A stretch of DNA of 64,000 nucleotides from Planctomycetaceae bacterium. Its GTDB lineage: Bacteria > Planctomycetota > UBA1135 > GCA-002686595. This document shows, piece by piece, positions 8,869-17,660 of this stretch. The position numbers were made by a program, and so were the translations under genes. Every line of letters begins with the position of its first letter. The first letter of the stretch is position 1. Location: contig WYBT01000061.1 in NCBI GenBank assembly GCA_011525785.1, forward strand, positions 1-64,000. The letters run 5' to 3'. Below the pieces are notes generated by a model. It did no database searches. It was given only the letters and a program-made list of their open reading frames with translations, and was not told where the DNA came from.

Positions 8869-10494
8869 ATGGATGCGCGCGCCCCCGAACACCCGCGAGC
8901 GGCCGTGGCCGCACTCGGTGCGACGCTCCTCCCCGCGCTGGCGCTCACGCTCGCAGCCGCCTGGCGCTTCGACTTCCTGGTCGACGACGCGTTCATCTCG
9001 TTCCGCTACGCGCGCCACCTCGCGCAGGGCCACGGACTGGTGTGGAACCTGGGCGAGTCGCCGCCGGTCGAGGGCTTCTCGAACTTCCTGTGGGTGCTCG
9101 CCTGCGCGGCCTTCGAGCGCCTCGGCCTCGAGCCGATGGTCGCGAGCCGGATCGCGAGCACGGCCAGCGCGCTCGCGCTGACTTGGCTGGTCGGGCGCGC
9201 GATCGCCGCGCGGAGCGCCAGTTCGGGCCGCGCGCGCCTGTGGAGCACGCTCATGTTCGCGGCGCTGCCGCCGATCGGTGTGTGGGCTACGGGCGGGCTC
9301 GAGACGATGAGCTTCGCGCTGAGCGTCTTCGGCTGCTTCGAAGCGCTGTCCAGGCCAGGCGAGCGGCGAACGTGGAGTGCGCCTGCCAGCCTGTGGGCCG
9401 CCGCCGCGGTGCTGCTGCGAGCCGACGGCTTCGTGTGGATCGCCATCGCGCTCGCCGCGGCGGCGTTCGCGCGATTGCGCGCCGGAGCAAGCGCGCGCGA
9501 ACGGGCGAGCGCGCTGCGGCCCGTGCTCACGACGGCGATCGTCGCTGCGTGCGTGTGCGCCGCCTACGTGAGCTGGCGCCACTCGTACTTCGGCGAATGG
9601 GGTCCGAACACGGCGCGGGTGAAGGTCCACCTGGGCCTGGTCGCGCTCGAGCGCGGCGCGAAGTACGTGGCGAGCCTGGGGCTCGCGGTGTTGTCGGTCC
9701 CGCTGGCGCTGGGCGGCGCCGCATGGGTCCTGAGACGCGACTCGACCGGGCTCGCGGCTCCCGCGTTGCTCGCCGTAGCGCTCGCGAGCGCTTACGTCGC
9801 GCTCGTCGGCGGCGACTGGATGATGATGCACCGCATGCTCGTGCCCGCGCTGCCGTTCGCGGCGCTCGGCGCCGCCGCGTGGCTGTCGTCGCTGCGCTCG
9901 AACGCGGCCGCGAACGTCGGTGGAGCGAGTCTGGTGGTGCTCGGTCTCGCGCCCGGCTTCGACCTGCACCTCGCGCCGCGCGCGCTGCGCGAAACGTGCC
10001 ATTTCCGCTGGGGCCAGGAGTACCGCAGCGAGCATGAGGTCTGGCGCAAGGGCGTGGTCGACATCGCCGAGTGGATCGACATCGGCCGCGCGCTCGCGCT
10101 GCACACGCAGCCGGGCGAGTCGATGGTGCTGGGCAACATCGGGGCCTTCGGCTACTTCCCCGAGAACCTCGTCGTCTACGACACGCACGGCCTGACCAAC
10201 AAGGCGCCGCTCCAGCCGGCGAGCACGGATGGCCGCGGCATGCCGGGCCACGACTACAAGGTCGACATGGGCGCCTTCGCAGCGCTCGCGCCGACGTACC
10301 TCAACGCGCGCATCGTCCCGCGCTCCGATCCGTTCGGTGGAATTCCGGCCAGTTGGCGCGAGACGGGTCCCGAAGGCCGCATCCAACCCAACGCTCAAGC
10401 CCTGGCGCGCTTCGAGTTCCTCCTGCGCGAACTCGATCCCGCGCAAGGTTTCGCGCCCGAGTCAGCGCTGCTGCTCATCAAGCACCGCCGCTGA
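8869..10494 (+). CDS. GT-C family membrane glycosyltransferase
   Basis: The 541-residue protein starts with a transmembrane helix and then shows VDDAFISFRYARHLAQGHGL followed by VEGFSNFLW. This block is typical of bacterial GT-C glycosyltransferases (ArnT/PMT-like and arabinofuranosyltransferase-like families), where the Asp pair after the first helix is catalytic or metal-binding. Around eight to ten further hydrophobic segments follow, then an extracytoplasmic tail with PENLVVYDTHGL. It probably uses a polyprenyl-phosphate sugar to glycosylate surface molecules. The start at this ATG is preferred over an upstream TTG because of the promoter-like box 10 nt before it. Acceptor and sugar are unknown. 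Confidence 0.78.
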   Translation: MDARAPEHPRAAVAALGATLLPALALTLAAAWRFDFLVDDAFISFRYARHLAQGHGLVWNLGESPPVEGFSNFLWVLACAAFERLGLEPMVASRIASTASALALTWLVGRAIAARSASSGRARLWSTLMFAALPPIGVWATGGLETMSFALSVFGCFEALSRPGERRTWSAPASLWAAAAVLLRADGFVWIAIALAAAAFARLRAGASARERASALRPVLTTAIVAACVCAAYVSWRHSYFGEWGPNTARVKVHLGLVALERGAKYVASLGLAVLSVPLALGGAAWVLRRDSTGLAAPALLAVALASAYVALVGGDWMMMHRMLVPALPFAALGAAAWLSSLRSNAAANVGGASLVVLGLAPGFDLHLAPRALRETCHFRWGQEYRSEHEVWRKGVVDIAEWIDIGRALALHTQPGESMVLGNIGAFGYFPENLVVYDTHGLTNKAPLQPASTDGRGMPGHDYKVDMGAFAALAPTYLNARIVPRSDPFGGIPASWRETGPEGRIQPNAQALARFEFLLRELDPAQGFAPESALLLIKHRR

Positions 10495-10508
10495 GCGGCG
10501 CGAGTGCG

Positions 10509-12269
10509 TCAGCGGCGCTCGATCACGTAGAGGTGATCGATCGACTCGCGCGACTGCGCGTCCTGCACGCTGAGGTAGAAGGTGGCGTTGACCGGCGAGA
10601 TGAAGGCGAGCGCGACGGCGGGCTCGAGTTCGGCGATGCCCTCGGTGGTGCAGAACTCGACATCGGTCGTGCTCTGGTTCAGCTCGTTGGGCGTCGGCGC
10701 GTCGTCGTGAAGGATCAGATAGGGCGCGACCGAGGAGCCCCATGAGCCGCGCTCGCCCGAGCCGCCGTTGATCGCCCAGCCGCCGTAGCACTGCAGAACG
10801 ACGAGCTTGCCCGCCTCCGCGTCGATGCGGTACCAGTCGCGGTCGGTCGCGTCGACCAAGGCGCCGGCGTAGCGCTGGCCAGACGCCAGGGTCGGCGCCT
10901 GCGCCGGTGAATTGTTGGGCTCGCTCTCGAAGCTCGACGCGCGCACCACGCGGGCCCGGAAGCGGTAGCTCGCCGGCGCGCCGTCGTGCGTCATCTGGAC
11001 GAAGTGCACGCCGCTCTCGCCGATCACGCCGCTGAGCTTGCGGCCGCTCCACGCGCCGCCCGCCTGCAGCGCGGTCACGCCGTCGGGGCGCACCAGCCCC
11101 GGGACCGCGACGCCGCTGCGATCGTCGGAGTTCGAGCCGTCGAGCACCTGCACCTCGAGCATGTCGCCCGCGGTGACGTTGATGCCAAACCAGTCGTCAT
11201 CGCCGGGTGCGAGCGCGCCTTCGATCCACGCGCCGAGCGCGATGGACTGCGCCTGCGCGGGGGAGTTGTTGGCTTCGAGCTCCACGACCCCCGCTGCGAT
11301 CGGCTGCCGGGCGTGGACGAGCATGTACTCGCCCGTCGTCGAGCCCCGCGCCTGCGACACCTCGAGGAAGTAGGTCCCCGGGACGCTCAGCGAGCGCTCC
11401 AGGCGCGGATCGTTGAAGTGCACGTTGTCCGAGCAGGCGAGTTCGGTCGCGCCGTCCGTGCCGATCAAGCGCAGCGCCAGGTCGAGGTAATCGCCGGCGC
11501 CTCCGGCCATGCCGCCGCGCTCGGCGTGCAGGTCGAAACTGACCAGCGTCGGCGCCGAGATCTGGAACGAGTACAGGTCGAGGTCGGCGCTGGACTGCGC
11601 TCCGAACAGCGCTCCGGGCTGGAGCGGCTGCGCGCTTGCGGGCGTGTCGTTGACGCCGCTCACGCCGGCGTTCTCCAACTCGCGTTGCGCCGCGCCGAAG
11701 GCCGCTTTTCGCGCGCGCAGGATGTAGGCGCCGCCCGAGGGAGTTCCAGCGATCGGACGGATGCTCACGAAGTACACGCCGTCGGCCGGCGCGCGCAGGA
11801 ACGAGAAGTCGAAGTCCTGCGGCCGGTGCTCGAAGCTCGGCGCGCCTTGGGCGGCGCCGGATTGGAAGTCGTGCGTGCGCCACAGCGTCGCCGCGTCGGG
11901 CAAGAACACGTCGATCCGCGGAATCGAAGGGACCGAGCCCGGACTGGCATCGTCCCAGTTGGGCTGATCGGCGCGCGTCGCGAAGACCTCGAGCTGCACC
12001 AGCTCGTCGCGCGCCAGCTCGATGCGCCACCAGTCGACATCGCCCGGCTGCGCGAGCGAGCCCTGTCCGGGCTGGCCGACGAGCAACTCGACCGCGCCGG
12101 CCGGTGTGTCGTTGGGTTCGGCCTCCAGCACCACGAACTCGGGCGAACCGCCGCTCGAACCTCCTCCTCCGCCGCCGCCGCAGGCGCCGACCCACCCGGC
12201 GCCCAGGGCCAACAGGGCGCGGAAGACCAGCGGCTGCGAAGCGCGAGCAGGAAGTGTGGGATGCGACAT
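10509..12269 (-). CDS. PPC-domain lipoprotein
   Basis: The 586-residue protein begins with a signal peptide ending in the lipobox V-G-A-C, followed by a glycine run, so it is a probable lipoprotein. It contains about four bacterial pre-peptidase C-terminal (PPC) type repeats, recognisable by EAEPNDTPAGA, VNDTPASAQPL, ELEANNSPAQAQSI and ESEPNNSPAQAPTL, each followed by a DxDWxxI/DLYSF strand. PPC domains are jelly-roll modules of secreted proteins that often bind calcium or aid secretion. No catalytic domain is present, so the role is probably structural or adhesive on the cell surface. The start was taken at the ATG that opens the signal peptide; the frame is open further upstream. It is convergent, 14 nt from the GT-C gene. 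Confidence 0.8.
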   Translation of the reverse strand: MSHPTLPARASQPLVFRALLALGAGWVGACGGGGGGGSSGGSPEFVVLEAEPNDTPAGAVELLVGQPGQGSLAQPGDVDWWRIELARDELVQLEVFATRADQPNWDDASPGSVPSIPRIDVFLPDAATLWRTHDFQSGAAQGAPSFEHRPQDFDFSFLRAPADGVYFVSIRPIAGTPSGGAYILRARKAAFGAAQRELENAGVSGVNDTPASAQPLQPGALFGAQSSADLDLYSFQISAPTLVSFDLHAERGGMAGGAGDYLDLALRLIGTDGATELACSDNVHFNDPRLERSLSVPGTYFLEVSQARGSTTGEYMLVHARQPIAAGVVELEANNSPAQAQSIALGAWIEGALAPGDDDWFGINVTAGDMLEVQVLDGSNSDDRSGVAVPGLVRPDGVTALQAGGAWSGRKLSGVIGESGVHFVQMTHDGAPASYRFRARVVRASSFESEPNNSPAQAPTLASGQRYAGALVDATDRDWYRIDAEAGKLVVLQCYGGWAINGGSGERGSWGSSVAPYLILHDDAPTPNELNQSTTDVEFCTTEGIAELEPAVALAFISPVNATFYLSVQDAQSRESIDHLYVIERR

Positions 12270-12636
12270 GGGATGAGTGGCCCACGCGGGCGGGCGCGTC
12301 CGGACCCAGCCTCCCCCCCCGCGCTGCGGCTCTACATAGGATGCTCCAAACGCGGCTGGAGCGATACCTGCACCTTGTCGGAATGCGCGCGCGCGCGGCT
12401 GCACTGCGGACGCCGCGGCGAGCGGGAACGGGCCGCGCTGCCGCGCTGGCGGGGCGCTGCGGGACGGGTGGCGCCGGGCGCGGCGGATGAGAAGCCGGTC
12501 ACGGCGTCGGGGGTGGTCACCGAGGTCCGATCCGCAGTTCGGGACGCGCTGCGCGCCCCGTGCGGCGCGTCCGGACAGCGTGCGAGCGACCCGCACGAGT
12601 TGGCGCGGGCGGCGGCGGCAGGGTAGATAGCCCCCG
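12270..12636. other. Intergenic region between divergent lipoprotein and cupin genes
   Basis: This region has no supported gene. A TAGATA box lies 7 nt upstream of the cupin gene ATG. The rest is GC-rich without clear repeats. Confidence 0.5.
12624..12629 (+). promoter_or_regulatory. Putative -10 box (TAGATA)
   Basis: TAGATA lies 7 nt before the cupin-gene ATG and there is no Shine-Dalgarno sequence. The last base departs from the TANNNT pattern, so this is the weakest member of the set. Confidence 0.3.
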
Positions 12637-13101
12637 ATGAGCACTCTGATCGACGATTTCGCCCCCCTGATCGCCGCCGCCGATGGCGTGTCCCCCAGCG
12701 ACCCGCAGGCCGCCGGCGTGCTCCTGCGCCAGCGTCTGGATCCGCACGGCGCCAGCGCGCGCGAGCTGAACGCGCGGCTGCGCCAATTGCTCGACGCGGG
12801 GGAGATCGCGCAGCGCGGCGCGCCCCCGGTCAAGTACGGCCGCGTCGCCAAGGCCGGCCCGCAGACGCGCGAGTTCTCGATCGACGTGGTCGACATGAAC
12901 GGCGCCGGACCGCGCCACCGCCACCCGCGCGGCGAGATCAACTACTGCATCGCGCTCGAGGGCGCGCCGACCTTCATGGGACAGGCCCCCGGCTGGGTGG
13001 TCGAACCTCCCGGATCGGAGCACGTGCCGACCGTCGCGGGCGGCCGCATGTTGATCGTTTACTTGCTGCCGCAAGGAGAGATCGAGTTCCTCGGCGGCTG
13101 A
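12637..13101 (+). CDS. DUF4863 / PnbB-like cupin (4-hydroxylaminobenzoate lyase family)
   Basis: The 154-residue protein has a helical N-terminal half and a C-terminal cupin-like half. The latter carries a metal-site-like RHRHPRGEINYCIALEG, then VVEPPGSEHVPTVAGGRMLI and YLLPQGEIEF. This layout matches DUF4863, whose studied member PnbB converts 4-hydroxylaminobenzoate to protocatechuate and ammonia. No nitroaromatic-degradation genes are nearby, so the substrate here may differ. It lies upstream of and in the same direction as the EF-P-like gene but is separated from it by a separate promoter-like sequence. The family assignment is fairly good; the function is inferred. Confidence 0.7.
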   Translation: MSTLIDDFAPLIAAADGVSPSDPQAAGVLLRQRLDPHGASARELNARLRQLLDAGEIAQRGAPPVKYGRVAKAGPQTREFSIDVVDMNGAGPRHRHPRGEINYCIALEGAPTFMGQAPGWVVEPPGSEHVPTVAGGRMLIVYLLPQGEIEFLGG

Positions 13102-13120
13102 GCGAGCGGAGCGCGCCCGC

Positions 13121-13126
13121 TATACT
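13121..13126 (+). promoter_or_regulatory. Putative -10 box (TATACT) of the EF-P-like gene
   Basis: TATACT is close to consensus and lies about 60 nt upstream of the EF-P-like ATG, giving a normal leader that includes a Shine-Dalgarno-like AGGAG. No good -35 box is seen. Confidence 0.45.
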
Positions 13127-13188
13127 CTTCGCCCTTTCAATCCGTCCCCCCACGACGCGCCACCAGAGCCTCCAGGAGCCCCCCCACC

Positions 13189-13731
13189 ATGCAGTTGACC
13201 TCCCTCGAAATCCGCAAGGGCTACCTGGTGGACTACCAAGGCCGCATGTGCACGGTCATCGACTGGAGCATCATGCGCAACGACCGCCGCCAGTACGTGT
13301 TCGTGACGCTGCGCGACCTGATGACGGGCCGCGTGACCGAGCTCAAGGAGCACGGCGACACCAAGTTCGAGGTGCTCGAGAAGGACAACATCGAGCTGTC
13401 GCACTCCTACAACGACGGGCTCGAGGAAGTGTTCTACGACAAGGACGGAGCGGAGTTCCGCTGCGCCGCCGCCGCCGCGAAGGATGCGCTGATGTGGGAG
13501 TGCGAGCACTACGTCGGGTTGCTCGTGAACGGCGCGCTCGTGGCCGTGAGCACGCCCCAGACGATCATCGGCACCATCGCTGACTGCCCGCCGCCGATGA
13601 AGGGCGCCAACGCCAGCTGGAAGGACGCCACGCTGAGCAACGGGGTCAAGCTCAAGGTCTCCAACCTCGTCAACGTGGGCGACAAGGTGAAGATCAACAG
13701 CGAAACGATGGAGTTCCGCGAGCGCGTGTGA
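13189..13731 (+). CDS. Elongation factor P-like protein lacking the modified lysine
   Basis: The 180-residue protein has the three EF-P domains: the N-terminal KOW-like domain (1-63, EIRKGYLVDYQGR), the central OB domain (about 68-120), and the C-terminal OB domain (about 128-180, ending NVGDKVKINSETMEFRERV). EF-P binds between the P and E sites of the ribosome and relieves stalling at prolines. In the loop that carries Lys34 in E. coli, this protein reads SIMRNDRRQY. A gapless alignment puts Asp32 (neighbour Arg33) at the modified position, so lysine-modifying enzymes cannot act there. It may be a YeiP/EfpL-like relative or a lineage-specific EF-P. An AGGAG sequence precedes the ATG. Its last 24 bases recur just downstream. 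Confidence 0.88.
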   Translation: MQLTSLEIRKGYLVDYQGRMCTVIDWSIMRNDRRQYVFVTLRDLMTGRVTELKEHGDTKFEVLEKDNIELSHSYNDGLEEVFYDKDGAEFRCAAAAAKDALMWECEHYVGLLVNGALVAVSTPQTIIGTIADCPPPMKGANASWKDATLSNGVKLKVSNLVNVGDKVKINSETMEFRERV

Positions 13732-13780
13732 CGCGTCGCGGGACGCGCCCGGGGCGCGATGGAGTTCCGCGAGCGCGTGT
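13706..13780 (+). repeat. 24-bp direct repeat of the EF-P gene end
   Basis: Bases 13706-13729, which encode the last residues of the EF-P-like protein, are repeated exactly at 13757-13780, 51 bp away in non-coding sequence. It is a trace of a short tandem duplication or of a shortened gene. Confidence 0.85.
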
Positions 13781-13827
13781 TGCGCGCGATCCGGCTCAGG
13801 CGCGCCCCTGCGACCCGGCAGCGCGCC

Positions 13828-15423
13828 TCACTCGCGCCGGATGCGGAAGATGCGGATGTCGCGGCCGGAGTACTGCACGCCGCGGCCGCGGAACTCGGCC
13901 ACGAGCTCGTTGCGCCGCGCGAACTCCTCGTAGCGCTCAGCCGCGCCGGCGAAGGTCGGCTCGCGCTCGAGCTTGCCCGCCCCCATCAGCGTCACGACCA
14001 CGTAGTCGCACTGCGCCTCGAGTTCCGCGCGGAGGTCGGGCTGCGCGATGCTGCGCACGATGCGGATCTCGAAGTTCGGGTCGGGGCCCTCGAAGGGCGC
14101 GCGCTCCTCACACGCGATGCGCGCGCCGCGCGGCAGGTTCTCGAGCATCCATTCCTTGGCCGGCTCGCGCGAGTCGACCAACTCGGACTTGGCGATGCGC
14201 GACTGCGAGAGCGCCAGCGTGCGAGCTCCGAGCCCGGCGACCAGCAGCACTCCGGCGAGCGGCGCCGCCCAGCGCGCGCGCTGTGGCCCCGCGACAGCGG
14301 CGCTGCGCTCGCAGGCCCACTGCACGAGCGCGCCGGCGAACAGCGCAAAGGCCGGCACGGCGGGCAGGAAGTGGCGCAGGAAGTAGACCGGGTAGAAGCC
14401 CAGGAACAGCCAGTTGAACAGCGCCGCGACAGCTGCGATCGCGGCCACGCGCCAGTCGCGCCAGATGGCGAGCGCCGCCCCCGCGGCCGAGGCCACGAAC
14501 AGCTCGCGCGGCCAACCGAAGGCCCACATGCGTTCGACGTAGTTGCTCCAGGTGCGCCCGGAGGGATTGGTGTGCAGCGGCCAGTACTTCTCGTAGATGT
14601 CGCTGAGGTAGCGCAGGTCGTCGACGAAGCGCCCGAACTCGAGCGCGGCGTAGGGCGTGATGACGAAGAAGGCCGCAACCGCCGCCGCGCCGCCGGCGAC
14701 CAGCGGGGCCAAGCCGCGCGTGGCGCGCCGCACCAGGCCCGCGTCCGCGCCCGGCGCGAACAGATGCGCCACGACGAGCGTCAAGCACGCGGAGTAGCTG
14801 TTGTACTTCGATCCGACCGCCAGACCCGCGCAGGCGCCGGCCAGCAGGTAGTCACGCCAGCGCCGCCCGCCGTCGTAGACGCGCGCCGAGAAGTACACCG
14901 CTGCGATGGTCCACAGGCTGGCGGGCGCGTTGACGTTGGAGATCACGCTCATGCCGGTGAACAGCGGCGAAGCGGCGCACAGCGCTGCGGCGGCGAGTCC
15001 GGCCCACGGACCGAACAGCCGGCGGCCGGCGAGCGCGGTCATCAACTGCGTGGCGAGCGAGAGCGCGAACACCACCAGGCGCCCCACCACGAAGTGATCG
15101 GGGCCCGGGCGCTCGGGGAGGAAGCCCGCCTCGCCGCCGTAGCCCGCGAGGTCGCACACGTAGAAGACCAGCGCCGTGGTGTAGGACGTGAACCCGGGGT
15201 AGAGGAACTCGCTCGGGCGGAACTGGCCGCGCGCTGCGGCCAGCGCCGGGTCGATCACGGCCGGCTCGTCCGCGTAGCCGTCGAACGAATAGCTGAACCA
15301 GGCCGCGCCGGCGCGCGTGGCCGTGAGCGCGAGCACCAGCAAGAGACTCGCCCACCAGCCCGCCGCGCCGCCGGGGAACGCGCGCTGCCAAGGCAGTTGG
15401 AGCGGCAGGTGCGTCGCGTTCAT
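13828..15423 (-). CDS. GT-C (GT39/ArnT-like) membrane glycosyltransferase
   Basis: The 531-residue protein has about ten hydrophobic segments. After the first helix comes YSFDGYADEPAVIDPAL, where Asp-Glu before a Pro is the usual catalytic spot of GT39/PMT_2 enzymes. LYPGFTSYTTALVFYV and PLFTGMSVISNVNAPASLW follow, and YFLRHFLPAVPAFALFAGA lies near the last helices. The roughly 110-residue C-terminal tail is soluble and probably extracytoplasmic. The expected role is transfer of a sugar from a polyprenyl carrier onto a surface molecule. It is the third GT-C gene within 9 kb, but it is not in an operon with the others. No Shine-Dalgarno sequence is evident before the ATG. Confidence 0.78.
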   Translation of the reverse strand: MNATHLPLQLPWQRAFPGGAAGWWASLLLVLALTATRAGAAWFSYSFDGYADEPAVIDPALAAARGQFRPSEFLYPGFTSYTTALVFYVCDLAGYGGEAGFLPERPGPDHFVVGRLVVFALSLATQLMTALAGRRLFGPWAGLAAAALCAASPLFTGMSVISNVNAPASLWTIAAVYFSARVYDGGRRWRDYLLAGACAGLAVGSKYNSYSACLTLVVAHLFAPGADAGLVRRATRGLAPLVAGGAAAVAAFFVITPYAALEFGRFVDDLRYLSDIYEKYWPLHTNPSGRTWSNYVERMWAFGWPRELFVASAAGAALAIWRDWRVAAIAAVAALFNWLFLGFYPVYFLRHFLPAVPAFALFAGALVQWACERSAAVAGPQRARWAAPLAGVLLVAGLGARTLALSQSRIAKSELVDSREPAKEWMLENLPRGARIACEERAPFEGPDPNFEIRIVRSIAQPDLRAELEAQCDYVVVTLMGAGKLEREPTFAGAAERYEEFARRNELVAEFRGRGVQYSGRDIRIFRIRRE

Positions 15424-15482
15424 CGCCGAGCGCTTGTATCACCGCGGCGCGCACCGCGCCAAGCCGCGGACGGGCCGCGCAT

Positions 15483-17372
15483 CTAACCGCAGGAGTCGAG
15501 GTCCTCGATCTCGGCCGCGCGCACGGCCTGGGCGCGGGGACGGCCCGAGCCGCGCTTGAGCGCGCGCAGGAAGGGCTCGACCAGATCCTCGCGCTCGGCT
15601 TCGTGCAGCGCCTCGAGCACGAGATTCTTGTTGTCGGGCTCCTTCCAGCGCACCAGGGCCTTTTGCAGCCGCCGCTCGCGCCCGCCGCGCGGCACGTAGA
15701 GCTCCTTGAGCGTGATCGGGTCCTTGCCCGTCGTGTACTGCACGCACGCGCGCGTCATCGGCAGCGGGATGAACTCCTGCACCTGCTCGGGGCTGTAGTT
15801 GCGCTCGAGCAGCTTCTCGAACAGGAGCACAGCGTCCTTCATGGTCGTGCCCGGGTGCCCGACGATGAAGTAGTTGACCAGGTGCTGGTCCTTGCCCATC
15901 GAGGCGCACTCTTCCTTGTAGTCCTTCTCGTATTCCTCGTAGACGTCGAAGGAAGGCTTGTTCATCGCCTCGAGCACCGCCGGCGAGGCGTGTTCGGGCG
16001 CGAGCTTGATGCGACCGCTGGTGTAGTGCGCGACGATGTCGTGGTGCAGCGGCAGCAGCTCGCCCTTGGTGCGCGTCTTCTGGCTGCGGAGCATGTCGTA
16101 GCGAATGCCCGAGGAAACGAAGGTGTGCTTGACGCCGCGCGTCTGCTTCACGAGCGCGAGCAGGCGTCGATAGCCTTCGCTCGCCGAGTCGATGCGCAGC
16201 GCCGGGCACGGCTCGGGTGACAGGCAGTCGCGGTCGAGGCAGCCCTTGCCCGCCTCGAGCAGCTTGCAGCCCATGCCCCACATGTTCGCGGTCGGTCCGC
16301 CGACGTCCGTGATCGTGCCGCGGAAGTCGTACATCTCGCTGAGTTTCGCCGCCTCGCGCAGCACCGACGCTTCCGAGCGCGACTGGATCGCGCGCCCCTG
16401 GTGGAAGGTGATCGAGCAGAAGGTGCAGTCGGCCATGCAGCCGCGGTGCGTGTTGATCGACCAGCGCACGGGCTCGAGCGCCGGCACGCCGCCCGCGGCG
16501 GTGTGATCGGGGTGCCACTCGCGCGTGTAGGGCAGGTCGTAGTACTCGTCGACCTCCTCCTGCGAGGCCGGCGGGAGCGGCGGATGCTGCAGCACGAAGC
16601 GCGCGCCGTGCTGCTGCGCGATCACCTTGCCTTCGGGGTTGTTCTCCTCGCGCAGAATGTTGAACAGCTCGATCTGCGTGTCGACGTCCGCGAGCATCGC
16701 TTCGAAGCTCGGCGCGATCCGCGCGCCTTCGGGCACGTCGGACTTCGCGACGAGCTCGCAGGTGTTCGGCATGCCGCGCAGCGACTCGCCGCGCTCGAGG
16801 CGCTTGGAGATCTCGACCGCCGTGCGCTCGCCCATGCCCCACACGAGCAAGTCGGCCTTCGCGTCGACGAGCATCGAGCGGCGCAGCTTCTCCTCCCAAT
16901 AGTCGAAGTAGGCGAGGCGGCGCGGGCCGGCCTCGAGCCCGCCGATCACCACCGGCACGCCGGGGAAGTGGTGGCGCACCGCGGCCGTGTACGCGATCGT
17001 CGCGCGGTTGGGGCGCCCGGGGAGCCCGCCAGGGCGATACACGTCCTTGTGGCGGCGCTTTTTCGAGGCGGTGTAGTTGGTGACCATCGAATCGATGGTC
17101 CCGGCGCTCACGCCGACCCACAGCCTGGGGCGCGGCAGCCGCAACCAGCCCGATCCGTCCGATTCGAGTTCGGGGCAGTCGAGGATGCCCACGCGATAAC
17201 CGCGCTTCTCGAGCAGGCGCGCAATGGCCGGAACGCCGAACGAAGGATGGTCGACGTAAGCGTCGCCGGTGACGAGCAAGACATCGAGCTCGTCCCACCC
17301 GCGCAAATGCATCTGCTCACGGGTGCGGGGAAGGAACGCGGAGAGCGCGGCAGACGGACGCTTGTGTTGCAT
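15483..17372 (-). CDS. ygiQ: YgiQ family radical SAM protein
   Basis: The 629-residue protein matches the YgiQ/UPF0313 family along its full length. It has an N-terminal B12-binding-like Rossmann part (LDVLLVTGDAYVDHPSFG), then the radical SAM core with the cluster motif CMADCTFC at about residue 310. Farther on are SSGIRYDML, KLAPEHASP and FIVGHPGTTMKD, all typical of this family. These enzymes cleave SAM with a 4Fe-4S cluster, but the substrate of YgiQ is not established. AGGAG lies 7 nt before the chosen ATG, which also starts where homology begins; the frame is open 71 codons further up. It stands alone on its strand. Confidence 0.88.
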   Translation of the reverse strand: MQHKRPSAALSAFLPRTREQMHLRGWDELDVLLVTGDAYVDHPSFGVPAIARLLEKRGYRVGILDCPELESDGSGWLRLPRPRLWVGVSAGTIDSMVTNYTASKKRRHKDVYRPGGLPGRPNRATIAYTAAVRHHFPGVPVVIGGLEAGPRRLAYFDYWEEKLRRSMLVDAKADLLVWGMGERTAVEISKRLERGESLRGMPNTCELVAKSDVPEGARIAPSFEAMLADVDTQIELFNILREENNPEGKVIAQQHGARFVLQHPPLPPASQEEVDEYYDLPYTREWHPDHTAAGGVPALEPVRWSINTHRGCMADCTFCSITFHQGRAIQSRSEASVLREAAKLSEMYDFRGTITDVGGPTANMWGMGCKLLEAGKGCLDRDCLSPEPCPALRIDSASEGYRRLLALVKQTRGVKHTFVSSGIRYDMLRSQKTRTKGELLPLHHDIVAHYTSGRIKLAPEHASPAVLEAMNKPSFDVYEEYEKDYKEECASMGKDQHLVNYFIVGHPGTTMKDAVLLFEKLLERNYSPEQVQEFIPLPMTRACVQYTTGKDPITLKELYVPRGGRERRLQKALVRWKEPDNKNLVLEALHEAEREDLVEPFLRALKRGSGRPRAQAVRAAEIEDLDSCG

Positions 17373-17660
17373 TGAGGGCTCCTCGGGTCCGCGGCGAGCC
17401 GCCGGATGGACCGTCGAAGGTGGGGCGAGGACTTTTTTCGCTGCGCTCACTCTACGCGGTGGAACTTGCTCGCGAGCGCCTGCGTCGACAAGAAGCGAAC
17501 CCGCGTGGCAGCGCCGCTTTCCGGTTCCCGCGGGTATCTTCGTGGCTTCCAGGCGCCCATTCGCAGCTCGAGCGATGGCGCCCACAGGCGCTGGCCCGAC
17601 GACTCACTTCGACAGCGGACACATCACCCGAGCAAAGCACCCCAAAGGAACACCCACTCC

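Noticed and set aside
12637-13101. A nitroaromatic degradation cluster around the PnbB-like gene
   Set aside because: Neighbours are a lipoprotein and EF-P; no nitroreductase or ring-cleavage genes are visible.
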